The notes under the pieces were generated by a model. It ran no database searches. It was not told where the DNA came from and saw nothing but the letters and a program-made list of their open reading frames with translations. 64,000 nt of DNA from contig NZ_PIPO01000004.1 of the NCBI RefSeq assembly GCF_003986975.1, positions 1 through 64,000 of the forward strand. Reading direction: 5' to 3'. The DNA is from Aliidiomarina soli. Lineage in GTDB: Bacteria > Pseudomonadota > Gammaproteobacteria > Enterobacterales > Alteromonadaceae. Shown here in pieces: positions 15,816-26,100 of the stretch. A program made the translations under genes and the position numbers. Within the stretch, counting starts at the first letter, position 1. Each line of letters begins with the position of its first letter.

Positions 15816-17987
15816 GTGGACGTATCTTACTTACTTGATGGACTTAACGACAAGCAACGTGAAGCGGTCAGCGCGGGTGAGCAGCACATGCTGGTTCTAG
15901 CCGGAGCCGGCAGCGGCAAAACACGGGTGCTGGTCCATCGGATTGCCTGGCTGATCCAGGTTATGAACCAGTCACCGTTGTCGGTGATGGCGGTGACCTT
16001 TACTAATAAAGCGGCCGCGGAAATGCGCGGACGAATTGAAAAGCTAATGGGCCGCGATGTCCGGCAAATGTGGATCGGCACGTTCCACGGTCTCGCCCAC
16101 CGCCTGCTGCGCGCTCATTACAAAGATGCTGGTTTGCCGCAGAACTTCCAGATCCTCGATAGTGATGACCAACTTCGGCTGGTTAAACGCACCATTCGCG
16201 CTTTGAACATCGATGAAAAGCAATGGCCAGCGAAACAGGCACAGTGGTATATCAACGGCAAAAAAGATGAGGGCCTGCGTGCGCACCATATCGATGCCTA
16301 TGATATTGCCGAGCAAACCCACAAATCGATTTATCAGACCTACCAGGAGTCCTGTGATCGGGCCGGCCTGGTCGATTTTGCGGAGCTTTTATTACGCGCT
16401 CATGAGTTACTTCGTGACAATCAGTATGTACGGGAGCATTACCAGCGGCGCTTTCGCCATCTACTGGTCGACGAATTTCAGGATACCAACTCCATTCAGT
16501 ATGCCTGGGTCCAGTTGCTGGCCGGCAAAGACAATCATGTCACCATCGTCGGTGATGATGATCAGTCGATCTACGGCTGGCGCGGAGCCCAGGTTGAGAA
16601 TCTGCAACACTTTCTGCGCGACTTTCCGACTGCCGAGACCATTCGGCTGGAGCAGAATTACCGCTCGACCAGCACCATTCTTAATGCCGCCAACGAGGTT
16701 ATTGCCAATAACAGCGACCGCTTAGGCAAAGATCTCTGGACCGACGGGGTAAGCGGCGAGCCGATTAAGGTGTACGCTGCGTTTAACGAACAGGACGAAG
16801 CGCGTTATGTCATAGGGCGTATTCAGGAATGGCTGGATCAGGGCAATGCTTTGCAGGACGTCGCTATTTTGTATCGTTCCAACGCCCAGTCACGGGTGCT
16901 GGAGGAGACCTTGCTATATAACAGCCTGGCCTACCGTATTTATGGTGGCCTGCGCTTCTTCGACCGGCAGGAGATTAAAGACGCCCTCGCCTACTTACGC
17001 TTAATCAGCAACCGGATTGATGATGCCGCCTTTGAGCGGGTGATTAACACGCCCAGTCGCGGTATTGGTGATCGCACTTTAGGTTTGATCCGTGAAGCAG
17101 CGCGTGATCAGCAGCTACCGATGTGGGACGCCGCCGCGTTTCTGGTTCGCGAAGGGCGGCTCACCGGACGTGCTAAGTCAGCGGTACAGGGGTTTATTGA
17201 CCTTATTACCCAGCTGGAAGATGAAACCACGGATCGTCCGCTGGCAAAACAAACGGATATTGCGATTTCACGCAGTGGCCTGATGGCGATGTATGAGTCG
17301 GAAAAAAGTGAAAAGGCGGAAACCCGGGTAGAGAACTTACGCGAGTTGGTCAGTGCAACCGAAAGCTTCATGCCAACTGGTGATGAAGATATGACGCCGC
17401 TGGCTGAGTTTCTTTCTCATGCCGCGCTTGAAGCCGGTGATGAACAGGCGGATGAGCACCAGGATGCGGTGCAGTTGATGACCTTGCACAGCGCCAAAGG
17501 GCTTGAGTTTCCTCTGGTGTTTATGGTCGGTGTCGAGGAAGGTTTATTTCCGTCGCAGCAGTCGATGGGCGAACCAGGGCGGCTCGAAGAAGAACGACGC
17601 CTGTGCTATGTCGGTATGACACGTGCCATGCAGCAGCTGGTCATTACCTATGCCGAGAGCCGTCGCCTGTATGGGCAGGAACAGTTTCACCGTAAAAGTC
17701 GTTTTATTGGAGAAATGCCGCCGGAAGCATTGGATGAAGTGCGGATGCAAGCCCGGGTCAGTGCGCCGCAGACAGGTTTAGGTCGTTTCCATACCGGCGC
17801 CAGTCACGAAACCTTTGAGCAAACGGGTTTTCAGCTGGGGCAGCGAGTGTTACACGCTAGCTTTGGCGAAGGCACGGTGCTGAACTATGAGGGCAGCGGA
17901 CCGCAGAGCCGGATTCAGATTAATTTCGACGACCGCGGCAGTAAATGGCTGGTGGTGGCCTATGCTAAATTAACCCCGCTGTCTTAG
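15816..17987 (+). CDS. uvrD: DNA helicase II UvrD
   Basis: UvrD is a 3'-5' superfamily 1 helicase used in nucleotide excision repair and mismatch repair. The product has Walker A AGAGSGKT, motif Ia TFTNKAAAEM, Walker B VDEFQDTN, motif III GDDDQSIYGWRGA, motif IV EQNYRST, motif V TLHSAKGLEFP and motif VI VGMTRA. I chose GTG at 15816 (723 residues): it makes the N-terminus read MDVSYLLDGLND like E. coli UvrD, and a GGGG run lies eight bases upstream. An ATG at 15804 in the same frame would add four residues. A LexA-type box precedes it. Confidence 0.95.
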   Translation: MDVSYLLDGLNDKQREAVSAGEQHMLVLAGAGSGKTRVLVHRIAWLIQVMNQSPLSVMAVTFTNKAAAEMRGRIEKLMGRDVRQMWIGTFHGLAHRLLRAHYKDAGLPQNFQILDSDDQLRLVKRTIRALNIDEKQWPAKQAQWYINGKKDEGLRAHHIDAYDIAEQTHKSIYQTYQESCDRAGLVDFAELLLRAHELLRDNQYVREHYQRRFRHLLVDEFQDTNSIQYAWVQLLAGKDNHVTIVGDDDQSIYGWRGAQVENLQHFLRDFPTAETIRLEQNYRSTSTILNAANEVIANNSDRLGKDLWTDGVSGEPIKVYAAFNEQDEARYVIGRIQEWLDQGNALQDVAILYRSNAQSRVLEETLLYNSLAYRIYGGLRFFDRQEIKDALAYLRLISNRIDDAAFERVINTPSRGIGDRTLGLIREAARDQQLPMWDAAAFLVREGRLTGRAKSAVQGFIDLITQLEDETTDRPLAKQTDIAISRSGLMAMYESEKSEKAETRVENLRELVSATESFMPTGDEDMTPLAEFLSHAALEAGDEQADEHQDAVQLMTLHSAKGLEFPLVFMVGVEEGLFPSQQSMGEPGRLEEERRLCYVGMTRAMQQLVITYAESRRLYGQEQFHRKSRFIGEMPPEALDEVRMQARVSAPQTGLGRFHTGASHETFEQTGFQLGQRVLHASFGEGTVLNYEGSGPQSRIQINFDDRGSKWLVVAYAKLTPLS

Positions 17988-17994
17988 CGGGGTT
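17972..17994. terminator. Hairpin overlapping the uvrD stop codon
   Basis: The 9-bp stem AACCCCGCT/AGCGGGGTT with a five-base loop spans the last codons and stop of uvrD. It has no long T run on either strand, so it is only a possible weak terminator between the converging uvrD and rarD transcripts. Confidence 0.45.
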
Positions 17995-18028
17995 AATGTT
18001 AACGTGGATAACGTTAGCGAGAACGGGT

Positions 18029-18970
18029 TTAGTGTTGCTCGTTGCGATAACGGCGTGCTGCAAGTATGGTTTGACGATGGGTACGCGCGGCATCAAATGA
18101 GTAAATCGCCAGAGCGGTCCAGATAATCGCAAAGGTGATGACTTTGTCTTTGCTAAAGGTTTCGCCATACACCCCCACCGCGAGTAAAAACATCAGGCTG
18201 GGGCCAATGTACTGGAAAAAGCCAAGGGTTGAGTAGCGAATCCGCTGTGCCGCGCCGGTAAAAAATAGTAAGGGCACCGTGGTAACAACCCCTGCGGCCA
18301 TTAACAGCCCATTTAATTGCCAGCTGTTGGCCATCAGGTTGCTGGTTTCACTATCGGCCCAAAAGAAAAACCAAAGCAGAATAAACGGCAGTAATAACAG
18401 AATTTCCAGCCATAGCCCGGTCAGCGAATCAAATGGCAGTTTTTTACGGATCGCCCCGTAGGTGGCAAACGAAGCGGCCAGTGCTAATGCTATCCATGGA
18501 ATGGAGCCAAAGGTAATCAGCTGGAAGAGTACGCCGAAAAGAGCCAGAAAAACCGCCGCCAGTTGCAACCGGCGCAGGCGTTCAGCAAAGAATACCATGC
18601 CAATTACCACGTTCAGTAACGGGTTAATGTAGTAGCCCAGACTGGCCTCAAGAATAAAGTCATTGGCGATCGCCCAGATAAACAGCAACCAGTTAAAGCC
18701 GATCAGACAGGCCGCAATACCCAGCCGGAAGAGCAGTGCCGGCGCTTTAAAGGCGGCGGCGACCCGCCCCATTCGACCAGTCGCGATAATAAGTATCAGC
18801 ACCAGGACAAAGGCCCAGATAATCCGGTGGGCAAGAATTTCGAATGCTGGGACATGGCCCACGGCTTTGAAATAAATAGGCGCCAGGCCCCAGATGGTAT
18901 ACGCCACAATGGCGAAAATAACACCCTCGCGGGAACGCTTATGTTGTTCTGCAGCGTGCAGATCGTCCAT
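18029..18970 (-). CDS. rarD: EamA-family transporter RarD
   Basis: The 313-residue product is a drug/metabolite-transporter protein with about ten membrane helices and two EamA halves. The opening GVIFAIVAYTIWGLAPIYFK and HRIIWAF are typical of RarD, named for chloramphenicol sensitivity in E. coli; the true substrate is unknown. It lies two bases after yigI, matching the E. coli rarD-yigI pair between uvrD and recQ (corA and pldA of that region are missing here). Confidence 0.9.
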   Translation of the reverse strand: MDDLHAAEQHKRSREGVIFAIVAYTIWGLAPIYFKAVGHVPAFEILAHRIIWAFVLVLILIIATGRMGRVAAAFKAPALLFRLGIAACLIGFNWLLFIWAIANDFILEASLGYYINPLLNVVIGMVFFAERLRRLQLAAVFLALFGVLFQLITFGSIPWIALALAASFATYGAIRKKLPFDSLTGLWLEILLLLPFILLWFFFWADSETSNLMANSWQLNGLLMAAGVVTTVPLLFFTGAAQRIRYSTLGFFQYIGPSLMFLLAVGVYGETFSKDKVITFAIIWTALAIYSFDAARTHRQTILAARRYRNEQH

Positions 18971-18972
18971 TA

Positions 18973-19431
18973 CTAACCCACCATGTAAGTGCCGGTGCCA
19001 AAGGCAATCAGCATGTTGTCTTCATTATGCATTTCCATCCGGGCGACAGCGACTTTATTGCCCGAGCGAATGGTATGTGCCGTGGTGATAAAGGTCTTGC
19101 CCCGGCCTGGGCGCACATAGTCGACCCGTAAATCAATGGTGCCGCAACGTGAGATACGCTGAATCACTTCGTCAGGTGACGTATCGTCTGGCAATGTCTC
19201 GACCACGCCGGCAATAGCCACCAGGCCGCCACACATATCCAGAGCAGTAGCCGTCACCCCGCCATGCAAAATGCCCTGAGGTACGTTCCCAATCAGGTCA
19301 GCCTGCCAGTGGAACTGAACTTCCGAAATATCGGACGCGAATCGCTTTACCTCAAGCCCAATAAGGCGATGAAAGGGAATTTGCTCATTCATTAAGCGCG
19401 AAATTTGGTCAAGTAGCGGCGATGTCGGCAT
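18973..19431 (-). CDS. yigI: YigI-like hotdog-fold thioesterase
   Basis: The product (152 residues from the ATG at 19431) has the PaaI-type hotdog pattern: GNVPQGILHGGVTATALDMCGG holds the HGG turn, followed by TIDLRVDYVRPGRGKTFITTA. Such enzymes hydrolyse acyl-CoA thioesters; the substrate here is not known. An in-frame upstream start at 19509 would overlap the recQ start and add 26 residues that look non-coding, so the internal ATG is preferred. It is divergent from recQ and followed by rarD. Confidence 0.85.
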   Translation of the reverse strand: MPTSPLLDQISRLMNEQIPFHRLIGLEVKRFASDISEVQFHWQADLIGNVPQGILHGGVTATALDMCGGLVAIAGVVETLPDDTSPDEVIQRISRCGTIDLRVDYVRPGRGKTFITTAHTIRSGNKVAVARMEMHNEDNMLIAFGTGTYMVG

Positions 19432-19503
19432 TTGTAAATGGTTATTAAGGGTCGGGACGCATACAATAGGGGGCGAACAAATCGCCGTCAACTCTGGAGT
19501 ACC

Positions 19504-21330
19504 ATGCAAAGCCTAGCCACCTCAAACCACGATCACATGCAACAGGCCCTCGAGGTTCTGCAGCGGGTGTTCGGCTACCGTCAGTTTCGCGATGGTCAGG
19601 AGGGGGTGATAGAGCAGGTGCTGGCGGGGCGCGATGCGGTAGCGCTGATGCCGACAGGTGGCGGTAAGTCATTGTGCTACCAGTTGCCAGCGATGTTACT
19701 GCCCGGAGTGACCATTGTGGTGTCGCCGCTGGTCTCGTTAATGGATGATCAGGTCAGTGCCCTCAAAGCCATGGGTATTTCGGCTGGCGCTATCCACTCC
19801 GGGATGCAGGGACCTGAGGTGATGGAGGTGCTACGGGCGCTGCAGGATGGCTCTATTAAGCTGCTCTATGTCGCGCCTGAACGTATTTTGACCCCGGCGT
19901 TTCTGGAACGGCTGCAAACCTTGCAGGTGGCGTTGATTGCGGTCGATGAAGCGCACTGTATTTCACAGTGGGGGCATGACTTCAGACCCGAATACGGTCG
20001 CTTAGGCGAGCTGCGCCAACTGTTACCTAATGCCCCCCTGTTAGCACTCACCGCCACTGCAGACCACGTGACCCGTGATGATATCGTGCAACGCCTGGCG
20101 CTGCGCGACCCGTTTATATTCCAGAGTTCCTTCGACCGGCCCAATATCCGTTATCTGGTGCAGGAAAAGTTTAAGCCGCAAAAGCAGGTGATTGATTATG
20201 TCAAAGCACAGCGCGGGGCCTCCGGAATTATTTATTGCGGAAGCAGAAAGAAGACCGAAGAGCTGTCGCTGAAGCTGCAAATTGAAGGCGTGAAAGCGCG
20301 ACCTTACCATGCAGGCTTGCCGCACGAAGAAAAACGCGAAACGCTGCACGGATTTTTGCGCGACGACATTGATGTGGTGGTGGCGACCATTGCCTTTGGT
20401 ATGGGGATCAACAAGCCCAATGTGCGCTTCGTGTTGCACTATGATATTCCACGCAGTATTGAAGCGTACTACCAGGAAACAGGTCGGGCTGGCCGCGATG
20501 GTGTCGCCTCCGAAGCGGTCATGTTCTACGAGCCCAACGACGCCGGCTGGATCTGGCGCTTGTTCGATGAACAGCCTGATAGTGAGCGAATCCGTGTCGA
20601 GCGACAGAAATTTCATGCAATGACCTCGTTTGCGGAAGCACAAACCTGTCGTCGCCTGGTGTTACTGAATTATTTTGGCGAATACCGCGAGCAGCCTTGT
20701 GGCAACTGCGACCTCTGCATTGACCCGCCTAAACAGTACGATGGCACCGTGGATGCGCAGAAGGCGCTAAGTTGTGTCTACCGGACAGGCCAGCAATTCG
20801 GCGTTAATTATATTGTTGAAGTGCTGCGTGGGGCGCAAACGCAAAAGGTCAAACAGCATGGTCACAGCCAGCTTTCTACCTATGGCATCGGTAAAGAAGA
20901 AAGCGCGGAGCATTGGGTGTCGGTTATTCGCCAACTTATCCACCGTGGCCTGCTAATCCAGGATATTCGGCGCCATAGTGCGATGCATCTGGCTCAGAAC
21001 GCGCGGCCGGTGTTGCGTGGAGAAGTCGCGCTGACCCTGGCTAAACCGCGTTTGGATGCGATCAAAACTGGCGCGGCCGTGGCCGAGCGGGGCAACCACG
21101 ACAAAGTGCTGTTCGGACGCTTGCGCAAATTACGCAAACGCATTGCTGAGCAAGCGGAAGTGCCCCCTTTTGTCGTCTTTGGCGACAGCAGCTTGCAGGA
21201 CATGGCAACCCGTTTACCGACCACTGAAGCTGAGTTCCTGCTGGTATCCGGTGTCGGTCAGGTTAAGCTTGAGCGCTACGGCAAAGCCTTTCTTGAAGAG
21301 ATTACCAGCTACCTGACAGGAAACTTGTAA
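19504..21330 (+). CDS. recQ: ATP-dependent DNA helicase RecQ
   Basis: RecQ is a 3'-5' helicase of the RecF recombination route. The 608-residue product has Walker A PTGGGKS, the DEAH box VDEAHCISQWGHDFRPEY, motif V ATIAFGMGINKPNVRFV, motif VI QETGRAGRDG, the zinc-binding cysteines in CRRLVLLNYFGEYREQPCGNC, a winged helix, and a C-terminal HRDC domain (about 530-608). The ATG at 19504 has a TGGAGT ribosome site; the frame is open to 19438, but the added residues have no family counterpart. Divergent from yigI. Confidence 0.96.
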   Translation: MQSLATSNHDHMQQALEVLQRVFGYRQFRDGQEGVIEQVLAGRDAVALMPTGGGKSLCYQLPAMLLPGVTIVVSPLVSLMDDQVSALKAMGISAGAIHSGMQGPEVMEVLRALQDGSIKLLYVAPERILTPAFLERLQTLQVALIAVDEAHCISQWGHDFRPEYGRLGELRQLLPNAPLLALTATADHVTRDDIVQRLALRDPFIFQSSFDRPNIRYLVQEKFKPQKQVIDYVKAQRGASGIIYCGSRKKTEELSLKLQIEGVKARPYHAGLPHEEKRETLHGFLRDDIDVVVATIAFGMGINKPNVRFVLHYDIPRSIEAYYQETGRAGRDGVASEAVMFYEPNDAGWIWRLFDEQPDSERIRVERQKFHAMTSFAEAQTCRRLVLLNYFGEYREQPCGNCDLCIDPPKQYDGTVDAQKALSCVYRTGQQFGVNYIVEVLRGAQTQKVKQHGHSQLSTYGIGKEESAEHWVSVIRQLIHRGLLIQDIRRHSAMHLAQNARPVLRGEVALTLAKPRLDAIKTGAAVAERGNHDKVLFGRLRKLRKRIAEQAEVPPFVVFGDSSLQDMATRLPTTEAEFLLVSGVGQVKLERYGKAFLEEITSYLTGNL

Positions 21331-21405
21331 CCCGGTTGTGTCCCAACGTATGGTATCAGTTGCGCAATGTGCGTAAACCGACTTACCTATGTAAAGGATC
21401 TTCCG

Positions 21406-23097
21406 ATGCGGCAATTAGTTACTTCTACTTTGGTGTGTTCAGCTCTGCTGGCCTGCACCCCAACCTCAGGGCCTGACGACTCGAAAACGGCCAGTCAGTT
21501 TCCCCTGGTCGAAGACGCCGACGGCTATTTCGACACCGACTTCTCAACCTCCTATCGTGAGCACTTACGGACCCTCGCCTCTGATGAGTTTGAAGGGCGT
21601 GCCCCCGGAACCCGGGGTGAAGAACTCACTATCGATTATATTACCAACGTGTTTCAACAGGCCGGCGTGCAGTCGCTAAGCGGGACCGAAGGCGACTATA
21701 CGCAAATGGTGCCAATGGTTCGTATCGCGCCAACTCGGGTGACCGACATGAGATTACGCGGTGGCGAGGCTGAGGAAACCTTAGCGTACCGTCAGCAAAT
21801 GATGGGCTGGACCCATCGCGCTGTCGACGAGGTCGAAATTGCAGACAGTGAGATGGTCTTTGTCGGCTACGGCATTGTTGCCCCGGAATATGACTGGAAT
21901 GATTATGAAGGCCTCGACGTTGAGGGTAAGACCGTGGTGATGCTGGTGAATGACCCCGGTTATGCGACTCAGGACGAGGCGTTATTTAACGGCAATTCGA
22001 TGACCTACTACGGGCGCTGGACCTACAAGTTTGAAGAAGCAGCACGACAAGGTGCCGATGCGGCTATTATTGTCCACGAAACCGGGCCAGCAGGCTATGG
22101 CTGGGGCGTTGTGGCGGGTGGCTCACCGATTCGTTACAGCATGAAAAGTGAGAACATGAATGCGGGCCGCGCCAAGGTGGAAGGCTGGATCACCGAGGAC
22201 AGCGCAGAGCAACTGTTCGCCAACATCGACATGACGCTGGATCAGGCGCGGACTCAGGCTCTGGCAGCCGACTTTGAACCGCTGCCGTTGCAGCGCGAGC
22301 TGTCACTGATTATAGAGAACGAGATTGAGTATTTTGAAACCGCCAATCTGATCGGCAAGGTTGAAGGTAGCCGTTACCCGGATGAACATGTGATCTACAT
22401 GGCGCACTGGGACCATATGGGGGTCGAACCCATTAGCGGCGAAGTGTTTAACGGTGCCCAGGACAACGCGAGCGGAGCGGCTGCCTTATTAGCGCTGGCT
22501 GAAAAATTTGCTGCCATTGAGCAACCCGAGCGGACCGTGTTGTTTGCTATGGTCGGCGCTGAAGAGCGCGGCCTGCTAGGGTCCAAATGGTATGCCGAGA
22601 ACCCCTTGTTGCCACTCGACCAGGCGGTCGCCGGAATCAATATGGATATGCAGAATATGTACGGGCCGGTACGTGATTTCGTCGTGGTCGGTTGGGACAA
22701 TTCTGAAATGCAGGACATTGCGGCCCCTTATGTTGAGGCGCAACAACGCTATCTGGCGCCGGAAACCAACCCGGAACGAGGCTTCTTTTACCGTTCGGAC
22801 CACTTTAGCCTGGCCAATAAAGGCGTGCCAATGCTGTACGCGAAGGGGGGTATCGACCACTTTGAACATGGCAAAGACTATGGCCGTGAGAAATTTGATT
22901 ATTTATTTGCAGAGTTGTACCACAAACCAGCAGATGAGTATGACCCTGAGTGGGATTTACGTGGCATGCAACAGGACCTTTGGATTTACTTCCGGGTTGG
23001 CCATGAACTGGTTAACAGCCGCACCTGGCCAGCGTGGCGCGAAGGCAACGAATTTGAAGCAGAACGCCTGAGAACTGAGTCACAACGGGCTCAGTAA
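21406..23097 (+). CDS. M28-family zinc aminopeptidase, lipoprotein
   Basis: The 563-residue product has a lipoprotein signal with lipobox LLAC (Cys16) and is probably exposed in the periplasm or outer membrane. A PA-like inserted domain (about 150-290) is followed by the M28 catalytic domain with metal ligands in AHWDH, GAQDNASGAAALL and AMVGAEERGLLGS, plus a distal YRSDHFSLA. It should release N-terminal amino acids from peptides. The ATG at 21406 has AAAGGA upstream; an in-frame ATG at 21367 would bury the signal peptide. It converges on the TonB receptor gene at a shared terminator. Confidence 0.92.
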   Translation: MRQLVTSTLVCSALLACTPTSGPDDSKTASQFPLVEDADGYFDTDFSTSYREHLRTLASDEFEGRAPGTRGEELTIDYITNVFQQAGVQSLSGTEGDYTQMVPMVRIAPTRVTDMRLRGGEAEETLAYRQQMMGWTHRAVDEVEIADSEMVFVGYGIVAPEYDWNDYEGLDVEGKTVVMLVNDPGYATQDEALFNGNSMTYYGRWTYKFEEAARQGADAAIIVHETGPAGYGWGVVAGGSPIRYSMKSENMNAGRAKVEGWITEDSAEQLFANIDMTLDQARTQALAADFEPLPLQRELSLIIENEIEYFETANLIGKVEGSRYPDEHVIYMAHWDHMGVEPISGEVFNGAQDNASGAAALLALAEKFAAIEQPERTVLFAMVGAEERGLLGSKWYAENPLLPLDQAVAGINMDMQNMYGPVRDFVVVGWDNSEMQDIAAPYVEAQQRYLAPETNPERGFFYRSDHFSLANKGVPMLYAKGGIDHFEHGKDYGREKFDYLFAELYHKPADEYDPEWDLRGMQQDLWIYFRVGHELVNSRTWPAWREGNEFEAERLRTESQRAQ

Positions 23098-23125
23098 ACA
23101 GAAGACCCGTTCAATCAATATAAAA

Positions 23126-23157
23126 AAAGGCCCCTCACGTTGCCGTGAGGGGCCTTT
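23126..23157. terminator. Bidirectional terminator between M28 peptidase and TonB receptor
   Basis: A perfect 14-bp stem (23126-23139 with 23144-23157) with loop TTGC, flanked by an A run on the left and TTT on the right. It can end both converging transcripts. Confidence 0.9.
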
Positions 23158-23194
23158 CTAGTATGGGTAGTTTAACTACGTTTCTAAAAGCGTC

Positions 23195-26100
23195 TTAGAA
23201 GTCGTATTTAACACCAATGTTGATTTCCCACAGTGAAGGCGTTGCTTCACGTGATTGACCAGCCGGAGCGAAGAATTCGTTGAACTGGTACTGGTAGTTA
23301 CCAGCTGAACCAATCAGGTCCACATCAGCAACCTGAGTTGCTTGTGGGAAGCCTGCCTGATACAGCACGCCCCAGTCATCGTTCAGCAGGTTAGTCAGGT
23401 TGTTGATGGTGAAGAACGCTTTAGCGCGATGGGTTTCTTTGAAACCAGGCAGTTCTTGCTCAACACGCAGGTCAACCTTAGTCCACCAGTCACTGTAGAA
23501 CGCGTTACGCTCTGCAATGCCACCAGCATACTTATCCAGTCCTGAATTTTGCACGAACTCGAAGAATGCGTCAGTGTTAAAGTCAGCACCAAATACTACG
23601 TTCGGATCGTCGATACCAGTCGGTACATACAGCAGCTGACGGTTGTTACCGTAGTCACCGAAGTTTTCACCCGCGAAGGTGTAGCTGTACGGACGACCTT
23701 TGTTGTGAGTACCAACCAGGCTGAAGGTGGTGTCATAGCCATTCACAAACTGATGTTGGTAGGTTGCACGTAAGGTAAAGCGATGCGGGATCTCGTAGTT
23801 CGAAGTTGCCAGACCCGGGTTGTTCATGTCGCTACGTGCATAGTTAACAAAGTTAGAGTATGCAACAGAGCTGGTCATTGGGTTAGCATCTTCAGACTGG
23901 GTGTAAGCATAGGCCAGTGACCAGCTTAAGCCCCAGTCATATGACTTGCTCAAGGAGCTCGAGAACGCCAGTGAAGTTCCGTCTTCTGTGGCGTTGCCCA
24001 GAATTAAGTCTTCACGTGCTTCGTCGCCGAAACGAGGCTCATACAGTGGACGTCCATCTGGCAAGGTGCCAGTTGCTTCCATTGATGCGTCATAAATGAT
24101 GACCGAATCTTTTTTCTGAGCGTAGATTAGGTCGGCATTAACAACATAACCAGTGTCGAAGGTGTAAGTCGCACCTAAAGCGTACTTCCACTCGCTTGGA
24201 ATGTTGAAGTTCGGGTCCATGGTGTTAACCGCTGAATCCGGGCTTGCATTGGCTACTTCGTCAACCATATCTGCTGGCGCGTTAGCAATTGGGTTGCCGT
24301 TGCCGCTAATTTCACGGTCAAACAGGCTTTGGCCAGTGCGGTCAGTTAACTGAACCTGAGTAATACCGTCGTTCTGATAGCCGTTAGCTACCCAGACGTT
24401 CGGGTTACCACCAGAGTATAGGCCGATACCACCGCGAACTTCCAGCTCTGGCAGGGCGCGCCAGTTAAAGCCGAAACGTGGCTGCAACAGACCTTCGCCA
24501 TCAAAGTTCTGGGCGTTGCTATAACCATAGCGCTCAGTAAAGTTAGCGTTTTCTGTTGGTAAATCACTGCTGGTGTACCAATCGTAACGCAAACCGAAGG
24601 TGAAGGTTACATCCCAGTCGTAGTGATAATATTCGTCTTGCAGATAAACCGTGTTAATCGCATAGCTGTATTCAGCTGCTGCGTCACGTGGGTTTAAAGT
24701 ACCTGCCGCATTACCGTAGTAGATAGCGCTAGGAGTACCAGCTTCGAAATCATCGATTGAGCTAAAGCGATATTCACCGATGCTGTGCTGAACGAACATG
24801 TTGAAAATATCGAAGTCTTCACGCTCAAAACCAGCCGACAATGTATGGTCATTTAACTGGTAGGTGGCCATTGCATTGAAGAACGTAGAGTCGTAGCTGA
24901 GTGAGTTTGACTGACGTGAGTCATCCACACCAAGGTACACTGTTGCTTGTGACGGGTCAGTCTCACCAGGGGCAATGTTGGTAGTCGTAATCTGAACTTC
25001 ACCGAAGTTGCCTGGACCTGCGTTTACCTGTGAGTTATCAACCGATGTGGTACCAACACGAACTTCAGTTGAGAAGTCGTAAGTCCAGTCTGAGAATAAC
25101 TGAGCAACGTGTGATTCAAGTTTGGTGCTACGGTTGTAGTAGTGGTCTGAGAAAGAGTATTGCGTAGAACCACCATCTGACTGGCGTAAGTTACCGCCGT
25201 CATTGTAGTTGTAGGTATAAGCTAAGCGGTGTTCATCGTTGATGTACCAGTCTAACTTAACCAATAACTTTTCGTCTTCAACTGGCGAAGATGCGATTGG
25301 CTGGCCTACTTCGTAACCATATACATCACGCGCGATATCGGCGATACGGTCAAGTTGCGCCTGGTTTACACCAGCCACAGGAGTACCAGCACTTGAATCG
25401 GCCGCGCCCAGAGTGAAGTTCTCAACACCTTCGAATTTCTCGTAGGCAGTGAAGAAGAATAATTTGTCTTTAATCAGTGCGCCACCGACGTTGAAGCCGT
25501 AACGCTCTTCGGTGTAGTCACCGTTATCAAAGCTGTCACCTTCAAGGCTGTCGCCTCGTAATGCGTCGCTGGTGTAGTCAAAGAACACTGAACCAGAAAG
25601 TTCGTTACCACCTGATTTAGTAACGGCGTTGATGTTACAGGCGGTGAAGTTACCGTACTGAACATCGAAAGGTGCAAACTCAACAGCTACTTGCTGGATT
25701 GCATCATAAGAGAAAGGAATGCGTTCTGTTGGATAACCGTTGGCGTTCAGGCCGAAGTTATCGTTCATGCGCACGCCGTCAACTGTCAATGAGTTGTAAC
25801 GTGGGTGAGCACCACCACATTGAATGGCATCACCGAAACTCTCGTCAACGTATACGCGTGGGTCAATGCGCAGAACGTCTTTAATATCACGGTTAATTGC
25901 AGGCGCATTTTCTAAGTCTTCTTGCGAGAAAACGGCGGCTGGGCTGTTGCGACCGATCATTGGGTCGCTCATGCGGCTACCGGTGACCGCGATGCGTTCG
26001 AACTCTTCCTGAGAACGAATGGTTACGCTAACGTTTTGCGTATCACCCAGTGACAGGAACACGTTTTCAACGATATCGCGACGGCCTTCAGGGCCTTCGA

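Noticed and set aside
19432-19509. Longer N-terminus for yigI and for recQ in the divergent gap
   Set aside because: Both extensions overlap each other and have no family similarity; internal starts fit better.
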